NCBI RefSeq assembly: GCF_014138625.1
Contig: NZ_JACJHY010000017.1
Coordinates: 1 to 64,000, forward strand
Reading direction: 5' to 3'
Origin: Aminobacter ciceronei
GTDB taxonomy: Bacteria; Pseudomonadota; Alphaproteobacteria; Rhizobiales; Rhizobiaceae
Length of the DNA stretch: 64,000 bases
The position numbers and the translations under genes were made by a program. Shown here piece by piece: positions 17,259 to 25,050 of the stretch. Every line of letters begins with the position of its first letter. Position 1 is the first letter of the stretch. The notes under the pieces were generated by a model, which saw nothing but the letters and a program-made list of their open reading frames with translations, did no database searches and was not told the origin of the DNA.

Positions 17259-17944
17259 ACCTCTTCAGGCGACCCGCCGCGCATTACGGCAAGACACCTC
17301 AACCCGAGACCCCCTATCAAAAGGCCGCGCAGGTCTGGGACGAACGCATCGGCTCGGCCCGCGTTCAGGCCAAGAATTGGCGCTACATGGCGTTTGGATC
17401 GTTGATCCTTTCCGGCGTGTTCGCCGCGGCACTCGTCTGGCAGTCGACGCGCGGGACCGTCGTGCCCTGGATCGTGCAAGTCGACAATCTCGGTCAGGCG
17501 CAAGCTGTCGTGCCGGCAAGCGCCGACTATCGGCCAACCGATCCGCAGATCGCATGGCATCTCGCCCGCTTCATCGAACAGGTCCGCTCGATCCCGGCGG
17601 ACCCGATCATCGTCCGCCAGAATTGGCTGCGTGCCTATGACTGGACCACGGATCGCGGTGCTGCGGCGCTCAACGACTATGCTCGCACCAACGACCCATT
17701 CACCAAGGTCGGCAAGCAACAAATCGCGGTTGAAGTCTCCTCGGTGATCCGCGCCTCGCCAGATTCGTTCCGCGTCGCCTGGACCGAACGCCATTACGAG
17801 AGCGGGAAGCTCTCCACGACCCAGCGCTGGACTGCAATCCTGACCAACGTGATCCAGCCGCCACGCGATGCCGAAAGGCTCCGCGCCAATCCGCTCGGCA
17901 TCTATGTCAATGCCATCAACTGGTCACAGGAGATGAGCCAATGA
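17255..17944 (+). CDS. trbF: Conjugal transfer protein TrbF (VirB8 family)
   Basis: This bitopic inner-membrane assembly factor has a cytoplasmic N-terminus with the conserved TPYQKAAQVWDERIGSARVQ, one membrane segment (about 47-65), and a periplasmic VirB8-type domain with VPWIVQVDNLG. The 229 residues are standard. ATGA overlaps join it to trbL and trbG. Confidence 0.94.
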   Translation: MNLFRRPAAHYGKTPQPETPYQKAAQVWDERIGSARVQAKNWRYMAFGSLILSGVFAAALVWQSTRGTVVPWIVQVDNLGQAQAVVPASADYRPTDPQIAWHLARFIEQVRSIPADPIIVRQNWLRAYDWTTDRGAAALNDYARTNDPFTKVGKQQIAVEVSSVIRASPDSFRVAWTERHYESGKLSTTQRWTAILTNVIQPPRDAERLRANPLGIYVNAINWSQEMSQ

Positions 17945-18921
17945 ACCGGCCGACGATCCGCAGAGGCGGCAACCCGTCCTTCCGCAAATCCGTAACTCCA
18001 GTCCTTTTGCTTTCCGCCATGCTCGCGGGCTGCGCCACCAGCAAACCGCCTGTGATCAGCTACGACGCCGACGTGCCGCCCCTCCCTGCGATCCCCATGG
18101 CTGCGGCAGATGTCAAACAGAAGGCTCTCCATATCCCGCCTGCCTGGACCCCGGCACGTGGCGGTAGTGCCGCCTTGACCCCGACAGCGCGTGTCGAGAA
18201 TGCCAATGCCGCCGCGCGCGTCCAGCCACGCCGCGAAGGCTATTACAATGCCATCCAGATCTATCCCTGGAGCGAAGGCGCCCTCTACCAGGTCTATGCC
18301 GCGCCCGGGCAGATCACCAACATCGCGCTCGAACTCGGCGAGAGTCTGACCGGCGCAGGCCCGATCGCCGCCGGTGACACCGCTCGCTGGATCATCGGAG
18401 ACACCGAGAGCGGTAGCGGGATCACCCGGCGTACACATGTGCTGGTAAAGCCTACACGCGCCGACATCTCGACCAACCTGGTCATCACCACCGACCGGCG
18501 CACCTACATGATCGAGCTGCGTTCCGGCGAAAAGCCATATATGCCGGCGGTGGCCTGGGCCTATCCAAAGCAGCCAGCCGGACAGCGCCAAGCCATTCCG
18601 GCAACACCACTCATTCCGGCTGTCGCAGCGCGGAACTATCGCTACGGGCTTAAGGGCGACAATCCACCTTGGCGGCCTGTCGCTGTCTATGATGACGGCC
18701 GGCGCGTCTTTGTCGAGTTTCCACGCGGCATCGTGCAGGGCGAGATGCCGCCACTGTTGATCATCGGGCCGGACGGCGAAGCCCAGATCGCCAACAGCCG
18801 CATCTACCAACACGTCCTGATCGTCGATCGCCTGTTCGGCGCAGCCGAACTTCGTCTTGGCGGCGGGGATCGGCAGCAGACCGTAAGGATTGTGCGCACT
18901 GATGGAAGGCCCTCGTCATGA
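17941..18921 (+). CDS. trbG: Conjugal transfer lipoprotein TrbG (VirB9 family)
   Basis: This is an outer-membrane-associated part of the core complex. A lipoprotein signal with lipobox LAGC puts the modified Cys near residue 31. The VirB9/CagX domain follows, with IQIYPWSEGALYQVYA and an ITTDRRTYMIEL block. It overlaps trbF and trbI by four bases each. The length of 326 residues is typical. Confidence 0.94.
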   Translation: MNRPTIRRGGNPSFRKSVTPVLLLSAMLAGCATSKPPVISYDADVPPLPAIPMAAADVKQKALHIPPAWTPARGGSAALTPTARVENANAAARVQPRREGYYNAIQIYPWSEGALYQVYAAPGQITNIALELGESLTGAGPIAAGDTARWIIGDTESGSGITRRTHVLVKPTRADISTNLVITTDRRTYMIELRSGEKPYMPAVAWAYPKQPAGQRQAIPATPLIPAVAARNYRYGLKGDNPPWRPVAVYDDGRRVFVEFPRGIVQGEMPPLLIIGPDGEAQIANSRIYQHVLIVDRLFGAAELRLGGGDRQQTVRIVRTDGRPSS

Positions 18922-20066
18922 GTGAGACAGACAATGTCGCTCCGATGCGCCTTCGCGCCGAAACACCGCGCATCACCCGCCTGTCGCCAAAGGTCATCGT
19001 CGGCGTCGGCGTCGTCGCCTTGCTCGGCATCGGCGGTGCACTGATTTATGCGCTTCAGACGCGCGTGCCCGGCGCCGACGACCAAGAGCTCTACTCGACC
19101 GCCAATCGGCAACCCGCCGACGGTCTCGCCGGCTTGCCGCGCGACTATGCCGGCCCGATCCTCGGGCCGGCGCTACCCGGCGATCTCGGCCGGCCTATCC
19201 TCGATGCACAGAACAGGGGGCAGCCCGTGGTACCACCCACGATCATGGCACCGCCTGTCGATGAGGCGGAACAGCGCCGGCGCGCCGAGGAAGAGGCCGC
19301 ACGGACGAGCACAGTCTTTTTCCAATCACGGGGAGGATCAGCCGGGACGGTCGGGAGAGGCGAACAGGAAGCGGCTTTTCCGGGCCTTGATCTGAGCGGC
19401 CAGCTTGGGCAACAGACCATGCAAGACAAACAACTGGCTTTCCTCAACGCCGCCGCCGACAGAAATACAGTGGCGCGCGACCGCGTCATGCCACCGGCAT
19501 CGCCCTTCGTCCTCCAGGCTGGCGCTGTCATCCCGGCCGCACTCATAACTGGCATCAGGTCCGATCTGCCTGGACAGGTCACCGCGCAGGTGACGGAGAA
19601 CGTTTACGACAGCCCAACCGGCCGCGCCCTGCTCGTGCCGCAGGGCACCCGGATCATCGGGCAGTATGACAGCAACGTCCAATTCGGTCAGCGCCGCGCA
19701 CTTCTTGTCTGGAACCGGCTCATTTTTCCGAGTGGCCGTTCCATAGTTCTCGAGCGTCTGCCGGGCGCCGATACGCAAGGCTATGCCGGCCTCGAGGATG
19801 GGGTGGACTATCACTGGTGGGATCTGGCCAAGGCCGCCGGTCTCTCCACGCTGCTCGCCGCCGGCGCGGAGTTGGCGATCAACGACGAGCACCGGCTGTT
19901 GCGCGCAATTCGCGACGGAGCGCAGGATACGATCAACGATGCCGGCCAACAGATAATTCGCAGGCAGCTCACCGTCGCGCCGACGCTGACCATCCGGCCG
20001 GGTTTCCCGGTACGCGTCATCGTCACGCGTGATCTCGTGCTGGAGCCCTATGGAGCAACGCAATGA
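18918..20066 (+). CDS. trbI: Conjugal transfer protein TrbI (VirB10 family)
   Basis: This protein spans the cell envelope and connects inner- and outer-membrane parts of the channel. It has a cytoplasmic N-terminus, a membrane segment (about 27-46), a Pro-rich linker and a C-terminal VirB10 barrel region (GAVIPAALITGIRSDLPG, then VPQGTRIIGQYDS). It is the last mating-pair gene, and its stop overlaps the following small gene. Confidence 0.95.
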   Translation: MSETDNVAPMRLRAETPRITRLSPKVIVGVGVVALLGIGGALIYALQTRVPGADDQELYSTANRQPADGLAGLPRDYAGPILGPALPGDLGRPILDAQNRGQPVVPPTIMAPPVDEAEQRRRAEEEAARTSTVFFQSRGGSAGTVGRGEQEAAFPGLDLSGQLGQQTMQDKQLAFLNAAADRNTVARDRVMPPASPFVLQAGAVIPAALITGIRSDLPGQVTAQVTENVYDSPTGRALLVPQGTRIIGQYDSNVQFGQRRALLVWNRLIFPSGRSIVLERLPGADTQGYAGLEDGVDYHWWDLAKAAGLSTLLAAGAELAINDEHRLLRAIRDGAQDTINDAGQQIIRRQLTVAPTLTIRPGFPVRVIVTRDLVLEPYGATQ

Positions 20067-20293
20067 CCAAGCTGAAACTACACCCCATCGCCGACGACAG
20101 GCCCGTCAAGGTAACGTTGGAGCTTCCAGCGTCGCTGCATCGCGATCTCAAGACTTATGCCGACATCCTCAGCCGCGAGAGCGGTCAGTCGGCAACCGAG
20201 CCCATCCGTCTGATCGTACCGATGCTCCAGCGCTTTATCGCGACAGATCGCGGGTTTGCGAAGGCTCGGCGGACGCCTCATCTGAATCCGTAG
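20063..20293 (+). CDS. DUF2274 protein at the end of the trb operon
   Basis: This 76-residue protein matches the DUF2274 family, small proteins found after trbI in rhizobial integrative elements. The centre reads like a ribbon-helix-helix unit (VKVTLELPASLHRDLKTYADILSRE), so DNA binding is plausible but unproven. It shares an ATGA overlap with trbI and is surely co-transcribed. Confidence 0.85.
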   Translation: MTKLKLHPIADDRPVKVTLELPASLHRDLKTYADILSRESGQSATEPIRLIVPMLQRFIATDRGFAKARRTPHLNP

Positions 20294-20453
20294 CGCAGGC
20301 GCAGCCTGTTGACGGCTGTTCCAGTCCGGAGACGCCACCTAGTCCTGTATGTGCGAGATTCCCGCCGCCTGTACGACGCATTGATTTTGGTCCTTCTCCT
20401 CTCGATCACAATCGCCTTCAGTCACCTCCAACGAAAAATCGAAGGAGAGATCG

Positions 20454-20711
20454 ATGGCCCAGGAGAGGGATTTCGCGATCAAGCGGACGATTCGACGCAA
20501 GGAGCTGCGGCAGATCATACCGCTGGCCGACAGCACCATCTACGAAATGGAGCAGCGAGGGCAATTCCCCCGCCGCTTCGCCCTCACACCGAGATGCGTG
20601 GTCTGGGATCTCAGTGAGGTTCACACCTGGCTCGCAGCCCGTAGAGCCACTCCAATCCAGCGCACACCAGCGCCGGACCTCAGCAAACGGCGACCTAGAT
20701 CGTCGAAATAG
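20454..20711 (+). CDS. AlpA-family excisionase-like regulator
   Basis: This 85-residue protein has the MerR-like winged helix of AlpA/phage regulatory proteins (IRRKELRQIIPLADSTIYEMEQRGQFPRRFAL, then VVWDLSEVHTWLAAR). Such proteins control integrase genes or act as recombination directionality factors, so it is a candidate excisionase for the element. A GAAGGAGAG ribosome-binding site lies just upstream. It is separated from the trb operon by 160 bp and converges with hipA. Confidence 0.85.
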   Translation: MAQERDFAIKRTIRRKELRQIIPLADSTIYEMEQRGQFPRRFALTPRCVVWDLSEVHTWLAARRATPIQRTPAPDLSKRRPRSSK

Positions 20712-20761
20712 ACAGAGCAGGCTCGTTGACACAATCGCCTGGGGCGCAGGCCCGGTCCTCG

Positions 20762-22120
20762 TCAACTCATGTGCCATCCACCAGCCTTGCTGATAAACGC
20801 ATCCCGCTCCCTGGCCGCGTCGGGTATTTCTATCTCCAAAGCGCCGAGCAAAGCTCTGATGTTGGACGCAATCAAGTCTGCGAAGCGCTTCTCATTTTTT
20901 TCGAGAGCCTTCAGATGGCTGGCCAGCGCAAACGCAATATCTCTCGCGTATCGCTGAGCCAGGCGCCTCCGTCCCGCAGCGTTTTCGATCCCTAGCGCTT
21001 GGAAAAACGCGTCGAGCGCGCTCGGCGTAACTTCGTCGAGCGTCTTTGCCTCACCGATGCTGTAAGGCAGTTCGTCAGTCAGGCTGTCGTCCAGTCGCGT
21101 GGGCAGAATGTCGTAGCGCGGCGCCAGGCGGACACGGCCGCCCGGCTCGTAAAGGAGAGCGAAATTCTTGGCATGGCCATCGGCATTACCCACCAAGAGA
21201 TCAAATATCGTGGCTTGAATGAAGGCTTCCTTGGCCCGGGCAGGGTCAACGGTCTGTTCAAGTATCTTGCGAATGCCGGAAACATCAAAACGACGGCCTT
21301 CCCTCCCTCGCCGCTCATACTTCATCGAGGCAGGCAGCCCGAGAGCCTGGGCGAAATCCTCTTGATGCAGGCGTACGACCCTGCCCAGCCTATCTCGCCC
21401 GCGGTCGAAACGGGTGACGAGAAGGGCTTCGATTCCCCCAACCGGAAGCGCTGTAGCTTCCGCCGTCTCCATACCCAATTTCCGCGACAGATCCATCGCC
21501 TCTGCCTCATACCGCGCATCACGCTTATGCCCCTGATCCGGCACCTTCAGAATGTGCGTTGTTGGCGCACCTGATCCCGGGTTCGGTTCGGCAAACCTTC
21601 CGTCCGGAAGAACTGTCAATGCGATCTTGCTTTGCACACCAGCCAGCGGAGATGGATCCTCCATTCCGGTGGGCAAACGCGTGCGATTGTGGAGTGCCTC
21701 GACAATCGCAGCGAGCCGGTCTGGTGGTATAGGGACATAGTCCCGTTCGTAGTCGCCCGGAACCTTGGCAGGCGGCGATCCCATTGGGAGGACAGAGAGA
21801 GCCCCTGCACAGTCCTTCCCGAGATGAAACAGCAGGCCAGCGATGTCGTCTCGGGCAAGCCCCTCTCGCTCCATCACTTCCGTTAGCGCGCCGTCTCGCT
21901 CCTGAAGGAGATTGTCGAAAAAGGCCCGCGCGGCAACATCGGGGTAAGGCCCCCCAACGAGCGGAAGAGACAAAGATAAGGGGGCGGCATCGGGGTTCGC
22001 GAGATAGCGTCTGTTGTATCCGAAAGCGACGGCACCCCTTTCGTCACGTACGAAGACGCCAACAGGATCATCAAAACCATCCAGCCTTACATCAAGGGCA
22101 AGAAGATCCACGTCAGTCAC
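20762..22120 (-). CDS. hipA: HipA-type toxin kinase
   Basis: This is a type II toxin of the HipA family, a Ser/Thr kinase that in E. coli phosphorylates glutamyl-tRNA synthetase and slows growth. An N-terminal subdomain (about 1-110) precedes the kinase core: the glycine-rich SPLAGVQSKIAL near 157, a Lys near 192, the catalytic Asp in NADGHAKNF near 314 and the metal Asp in APRYDILP near 337. All key residues are present, so it is probably active. It starts with GTG overlapping the hipB stop (GTGA). In an integrative element this pair would favour retention. Confidence 0.93.
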   Translation of the reverse strand: MTDVDLLALDVRLDGFDDPVGVFVRDERGAVAFGYNRRYLANPDAAPLSLSLPLVGGPYPDVAARAFFDNLLQERDGALTEVMEREGLARDDIAGLLFHLGKDCAGALSVLPMGSPPAKVPGDYERDYVPIPPDRLAAIVEALHNRTRLPTGMEDPSPLAGVQSKIALTVLPDGRFAEPNPGSGAPTTHILKVPDQGHKRDARYEAEAMDLSRKLGMETAEATALPVGGIEALLVTRFDRGRDRLGRVVRLHQEDFAQALGLPASMKYERRGREGRRFDVSGIRKILEQTVDPARAKEAFIQATIFDLLVGNADGHAKNFALLYEPGGRVRLAPRYDILPTRLDDSLTDELPYSIGEAKTLDEVTPSALDAFFQALGIENAAGRRRLAQRYARDIAFALASHLKALEKNEKRFADLIASNIRALLGALEIEIPDAARERDAFISKAGGWHMS

Positions 22121-22938
22121 CTCTGCCGAGCAAAGAGCGATATGCCGGCCGTGCGGGCGACCTTCAGAACTTTGCCCAGTTCGAGAGTCGGCTTGCCGTT
22201 TTCCAGCTCGGACAGAAACCTGCGCCCGACACCCGCCAGGTCAGCGAAGCTCTGCTGCGATAGATGGCGGGTTTCGCGTGCGCGACGCACCAGCAGTCCG
22301 AGATCTGAAGGAGAGACCACCTCCAACCCTTCCGCTTCCGTGTCACGAATAGCCCGCGACGCGATCGCATTATCGTCTCCCGTCGCCCTATTCTGCTGTT
22401 TATACGAATCCTGAACCGAATGCGGCAGGGAGACCCGTACACCTTGCGGCATGTCCGGAAGCTGAAGGTCGATCTTCGGCGCCACTTCGGAGCCCCCCCC
22501 AAACAGGGTATCTGCACCCTCAGACTGCAAGAGCGCCTTGGCGAGATCTGTTGCGTTTAGTTTGAGGCCATGGTCCGATGGCAACAATCCCTCCCCGAGG
22601 TTTGTGAGCGCATCTTTGGGAACGGTGAAATCAGCAAGGTGTTTCGCCAGGTCTTTAGTTGACTCAGGAAACGGGCGTGGCAGCGTGACCTGAACTGGTT
22701 CCAGCAAATCCGGGATCTGGAGGTCGATCTTGGGCGGTAGAGTTGGCAAATGCTTGTCAAAGTCGCTGGCAATCCCCAATCGCGAAAACGCCTTGACGAG
22801 ATCTGTCGCGCTTAGAAATGGCGCGTTGATATCGGCAGCGTGCTTCGCCAGGTCTTGAGAGACAACCTGCCCAGCAAGCTTCGCAAGCTCCGTAGCGCTT
22901 TTGTCACTCAGAGTGGATTGAGGTTTCTTACTCGCCAT
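22117..22938 (-). CDS. hipB: HipB-type antitoxin with duplicated N-terminal extension
   Basis: The C-terminal 65 residues form a Cro/CI helix-turn-helix (LGLLVRRARETRHLSQQSFA, then LSELENGKPTLELGKVLKVA), the normal HipB fold. Ahead of it are about 200 residues not found in classical HipB (88 residues). Within them two units repeat: DLAKHAADI/DLAKHLADF, SATDLVKAF/NATDLAKAL, PKIDLQIPD/PKIDLQLPD and VQVTLPRP/VRVSLPHS. The start at 22938 follows a GGGAG ribosome-binding site that lies inside operator 1. An upstream frame starting at 23013 would run through two operators and was rejected. Confidence 0.85.
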   Translation of the reverse strand: MASKKPQSTLSDKSATELAKLAGQVVSQDLAKHAADINAPFLSATDLVKAFSRLGIASDFDKHLPTLPPKIDLQIPDLLEPVQVTLPRPFPESTKDLAKHLADFTVPKDALTNLGEGLLPSDHGLKLNATDLAKALLQSEGADTLFGGGSEVAPKIDLQLPDMPQGVRVSLPHSVQDSYKQQNRATGDDNAIASRAIRDTEAEGLEVVSPSDLGLLVRRARETRHLSQQSFADLAGVGRRFLSELENGKPTLELGKVLKVARTAGISLFARQR

Positions 22939-22944
22939 ATGTTT

Positions 22945-23091
22945 GCTCCCGATCGGGAACATAGCGACATGCCATCGATGTTTCAAGGGGAGGCTGATCC
23001 CGATCGGTATCATAGATCGAAATCAGCTCCCGAACGGGATCAGTTGGACGAAAAACGTTCACTTGAAACCACACCGCTACCGCTCGGGAGC
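22945..23091. promoter_or_regulatory. Four 16-bp palindromic operators upstream of hipBA
   Basis: Four related imperfect palindromes lie at 22945-22960 (GCTCCCGATCGGGAAC), 22996-23011 (GATCCCGATCGGTATC), 23026-23041 (GCTCCCGAACGGGATC) and 23076-23091 (GCTACCGCTCGGGAGC). Their spacing is 51, 30 and 50 bp, close to whole turns of the helix. HipB dimers are known to bind several spaced palindromes upstream of hipBA. The first site overlaps the ribosome-binding site of hipB. The hipBA promoter must lie within this block. Confidence 0.8.
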
Positions 23092-23189
23092 AGGACACTC
23101 TGAAGGCGCGCATAAGACCGCACCCAGGGCTTACGGTGTTGCTGTCTAGTGGCTTTCCGCGGGGAAAAGCGGGCCCTTCACGTGGACCA

Positions 23190-23443
23190 GAGCAGCGAGA
23201 GCGGCGCCTCCTGAAGCTGTCGCCCCCCGAAAGTCATCCGCTTTATCGTTGCCAACGCCTTGAATGCCAACGGCCACGCCGATCTTCGATAATCACGTCG
23301 ACTTCATCGCGGTCCTTTGTATCCGGCCAATTTAAAGCGAGATTACGTCCATTCTTAAGCAAGAGACCGTCAATCTTTCGCCTGCACAGAGCTGCCGGAA
23401 CTGTCGGCACGAGACTTCGGCGCATTTGCTGCATCTGGTGCAT
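23190..23443 (-). pseudogene. Relic of a DUF4143-type ATPase gene
   Basis: A minus-strand frame reads NGRNLALNWPDTKDRDEVDVIIEDRRG, which resembles the C-terminal DUF4143 region of AAA ATPases, where an EVD motif precedes a GIEVKA segment. The frame then breaks: a shift near 23,255 is needed to continue as AVGIQGVGNDKADDFRG, which corresponds to the next conserved block. The N-terminal ATPase part is missing. The bases around it, from 23,100 to 23,476, hold no other gene. It is probably the debris of an older cargo gene. Confidence 0.5.
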
Positions 23444-23476
23444 CGGTGCCGGCGATAGGCGCCGATCACCGCGCGT

Positions 23477-24733
23477 TCAAAGAGATGGATCAGGCTCAAA
23501 GATCGGCAGCGAGGGCGGGATGAGAACAACCGCATGTCGCCGACCTTCGATCCAGGCGTCCACCATATCAGACCATTCCTGCATCATATGGCGGCGCTGC
23601 AGTTCGTACTCGGCCTTATTGTAGACGCCTCGTGACGAGCGACCATCTTCATGTGCGAGGCATTTTTCGATCCAATCGCTGTTGAAGCCCAGTTCATTGA
23701 GTAGCGTCGACCCCGTCCGCCTCAGATCGTGCACGGTGAAGGCCTCAAGGGGCAGACCGTCCTTCTTCGCCTGCTCGACGACAAGGTAGGTGACCCGATT
23801 AAATGTGGCCCGCGACATTGGCGCATCGGCATCATAGCGTGAAGGCAGCACGTAACGAGAGTTACCGGCGCAGGTCTTCAGCGCGATGAAGATGTCGAGC
23901 ATCTGACGCGACAGATACACATTGTGCGCCTTGGACCGCTTCATGCGCTCCTTCGGGATCGACCAGACTGCGTTTCCGAAATCCACCTCATCCCAGGTCG
24001 CATCCTGAAGCTCGCTCTTTCGAACCATGGTCAACAGAAAGAGCTTCATTCCCAACCGAATGGTCGGAAGGGTTGCGATCTTCTCCAGGGTCTTCAACAT
24101 CACACGGATTTCGGCCGGCGACAGCGAACGATCGCGTGGCACGAAATGCGCGATAGACGCGGGCCCCACTTCATCTGCGGGATTAGCGACCTTCTCCCCG
24201 TGCAGGATGGCAAAGCCATAAATCTGCTTCAGGATATCGCGCACATGGATTGCGGTCGCGGGTGCCCCTCGCTGGACAATCTTTGCGCAATGGGCACGCA
24301 GATCGTCAGGCGTGATTTCTGTGAGCAGGCGGTTTCGCCAGACAGGCAATAAATCGCGCTCGAAGATTGATCGGCGCATCGCGCGCGTGCTCTCGGCCAT
24401 AGGCGCTCCTTCAAGCCACTTCACGCCCAACTCGCCGAAGCTCCTGGCCTCCTTCAGGCGCCGCTTATCGCGCTGCTTTTCCAGCGCAGGAGACCGCCCC
24501 TCGCGAACCGCCCGCCGGGCATCGAGACAAAGCTCGCGCGCTTTGGCAAGTGAAATACCATCCCGGCCGTACCTGCCGAGATAGACCGTCTCGCGCCGAC
24601 CATTGATCCTGTAATCCAGGCGAAATGAGATCGCGCCGCTAGGCATGACGCGAACGTACATGCCGTCGCGGTCCGCCACCTTGTACATTTTTTGCTTTGG
24701 CCTCAATGACTTAAGGGCAACATCCGTCAACAT
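23477..24733 (-). CDS. int: Tyrosine integrase of the element (P4-type)
   Basis: This site-specific recombinase integrates and excises the element. An N-terminal DUF4102-like arm-binding domain (about 1-90) and a core-binding domain precede the catalytic domain, with Arg near 238 (TMVRKSEL), HDLRRTGST near 335-343, His near 361 and the nucleophile Tyr near 371. All catalytic residues are present. The length of 418 residues is usual. The start follows GGAGGA. It lies 294 bp from the 3' end of guaA and is transcribed away from it, as expected for an integrase whose attachment site is in that gene. Confidence 0.93.
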   Translation of the reverse strand: MLTDVALKSLRPKQKMYKVADRDGMYVRVMPSGAISFRLDYRINGRRETVYLGRYGRDGISLAKARELCLDARRAVREGRSPALEKQRDKRRLKEARSFGELGVKWLEGAPMAESTRAMRRSIFERDLLPVWRNRLLTEITPDDLRAHCAKIVQRGAPATAIHVRDILKQIYGFAILHGEKVANPADEVGPASIAHFVPRDRSLSPAEIRVMLKTLEKIATLPTIRLGMKLFLLTMVRKSELQDATWDEVDFGNAVWSIPKERMKRSKAHNVYLSRQMLDIFIALKTCAGNSRYVLPSRYDADAPMSRATFNRVTYLVVEQAKKDGLPLEAFTVHDLRRTGSTLLNELGFNSDWIEKCLAHEDGRSSRGVYNKAEYELQRRHMMQEWSDMVDAWIEGRRHAVVLIPPSLPIFEPDPSL

Positions 24734-24750
24734 GCGAGCACTTCCTCCGG

Positions 24751-24862
24751 AAAGTACCGTCAGGGGTATTTCAGAGGCTCGTGGCGAATAAATCTGTTTT
24801 AATTCAATGAGTTATTCGCCAAAAAGTACCGTCACGACCCTCGTTTCCTGTGACGGTACTTT
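24751..24862. promoter_or_regulatory. Integrase promoter region with repeated AAAGTACCGTCA sites
   Basis: AAAGTACCGTCA occurs at 24751-24762 and 24823-24834, and inverted at 24851-24862. The last two form a 13-bp perfect inverted repeat with a 14-base spacer. A second inverted repeat, GGCGAATAA at 24783-24791 with TTATTCGCC at 24812-24820, lies between them. The first copy sits just upstream of the integrase ribosome-binding site. These are candidate arm-type sites for the integrase or operators for its control. The remaining bases up to guaA show no gene. Confidence 0.6.
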
Positions 24863-25026
24863 CGAAAGTCGCGGAGCGCAATATGGGGGAGGCCCGTCAG
24901 AACGCACGACAGGTCCGTCTGCTGCCTGCCGATTGTCCTCGACAGGCCTAAACAGAATTTATCTTTTATTACAGGTAGTTAGATCGCAGCGTAGCGTACT
25001 TTTGGATACGGCCGGATGGGCCTGAA

Positions 25027-25050
25027 TCATTCCCACTCGATCGTGCCGGG
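25027..25050. other. Probable attachment site at the 3' end of guaA
   Basis: The integrase gene lies next to the last codons of guaA (encoding GTIEWE), and the 3' end of guaA is an established target for integrative elements. The junction with element DNA should fall within or just beyond these codons. The exact core cannot be set because the other junction lies outside the window. guaA itself stays intact, so the element must supply or preserve its last codons. Confidence 0.55.

Noticed and set aside
23013-23013. Upstream start for hipB
   Set aside because: It would add 25 residues encoded by the operator region. The ATG at 22938 has a good ribosome-binding site.
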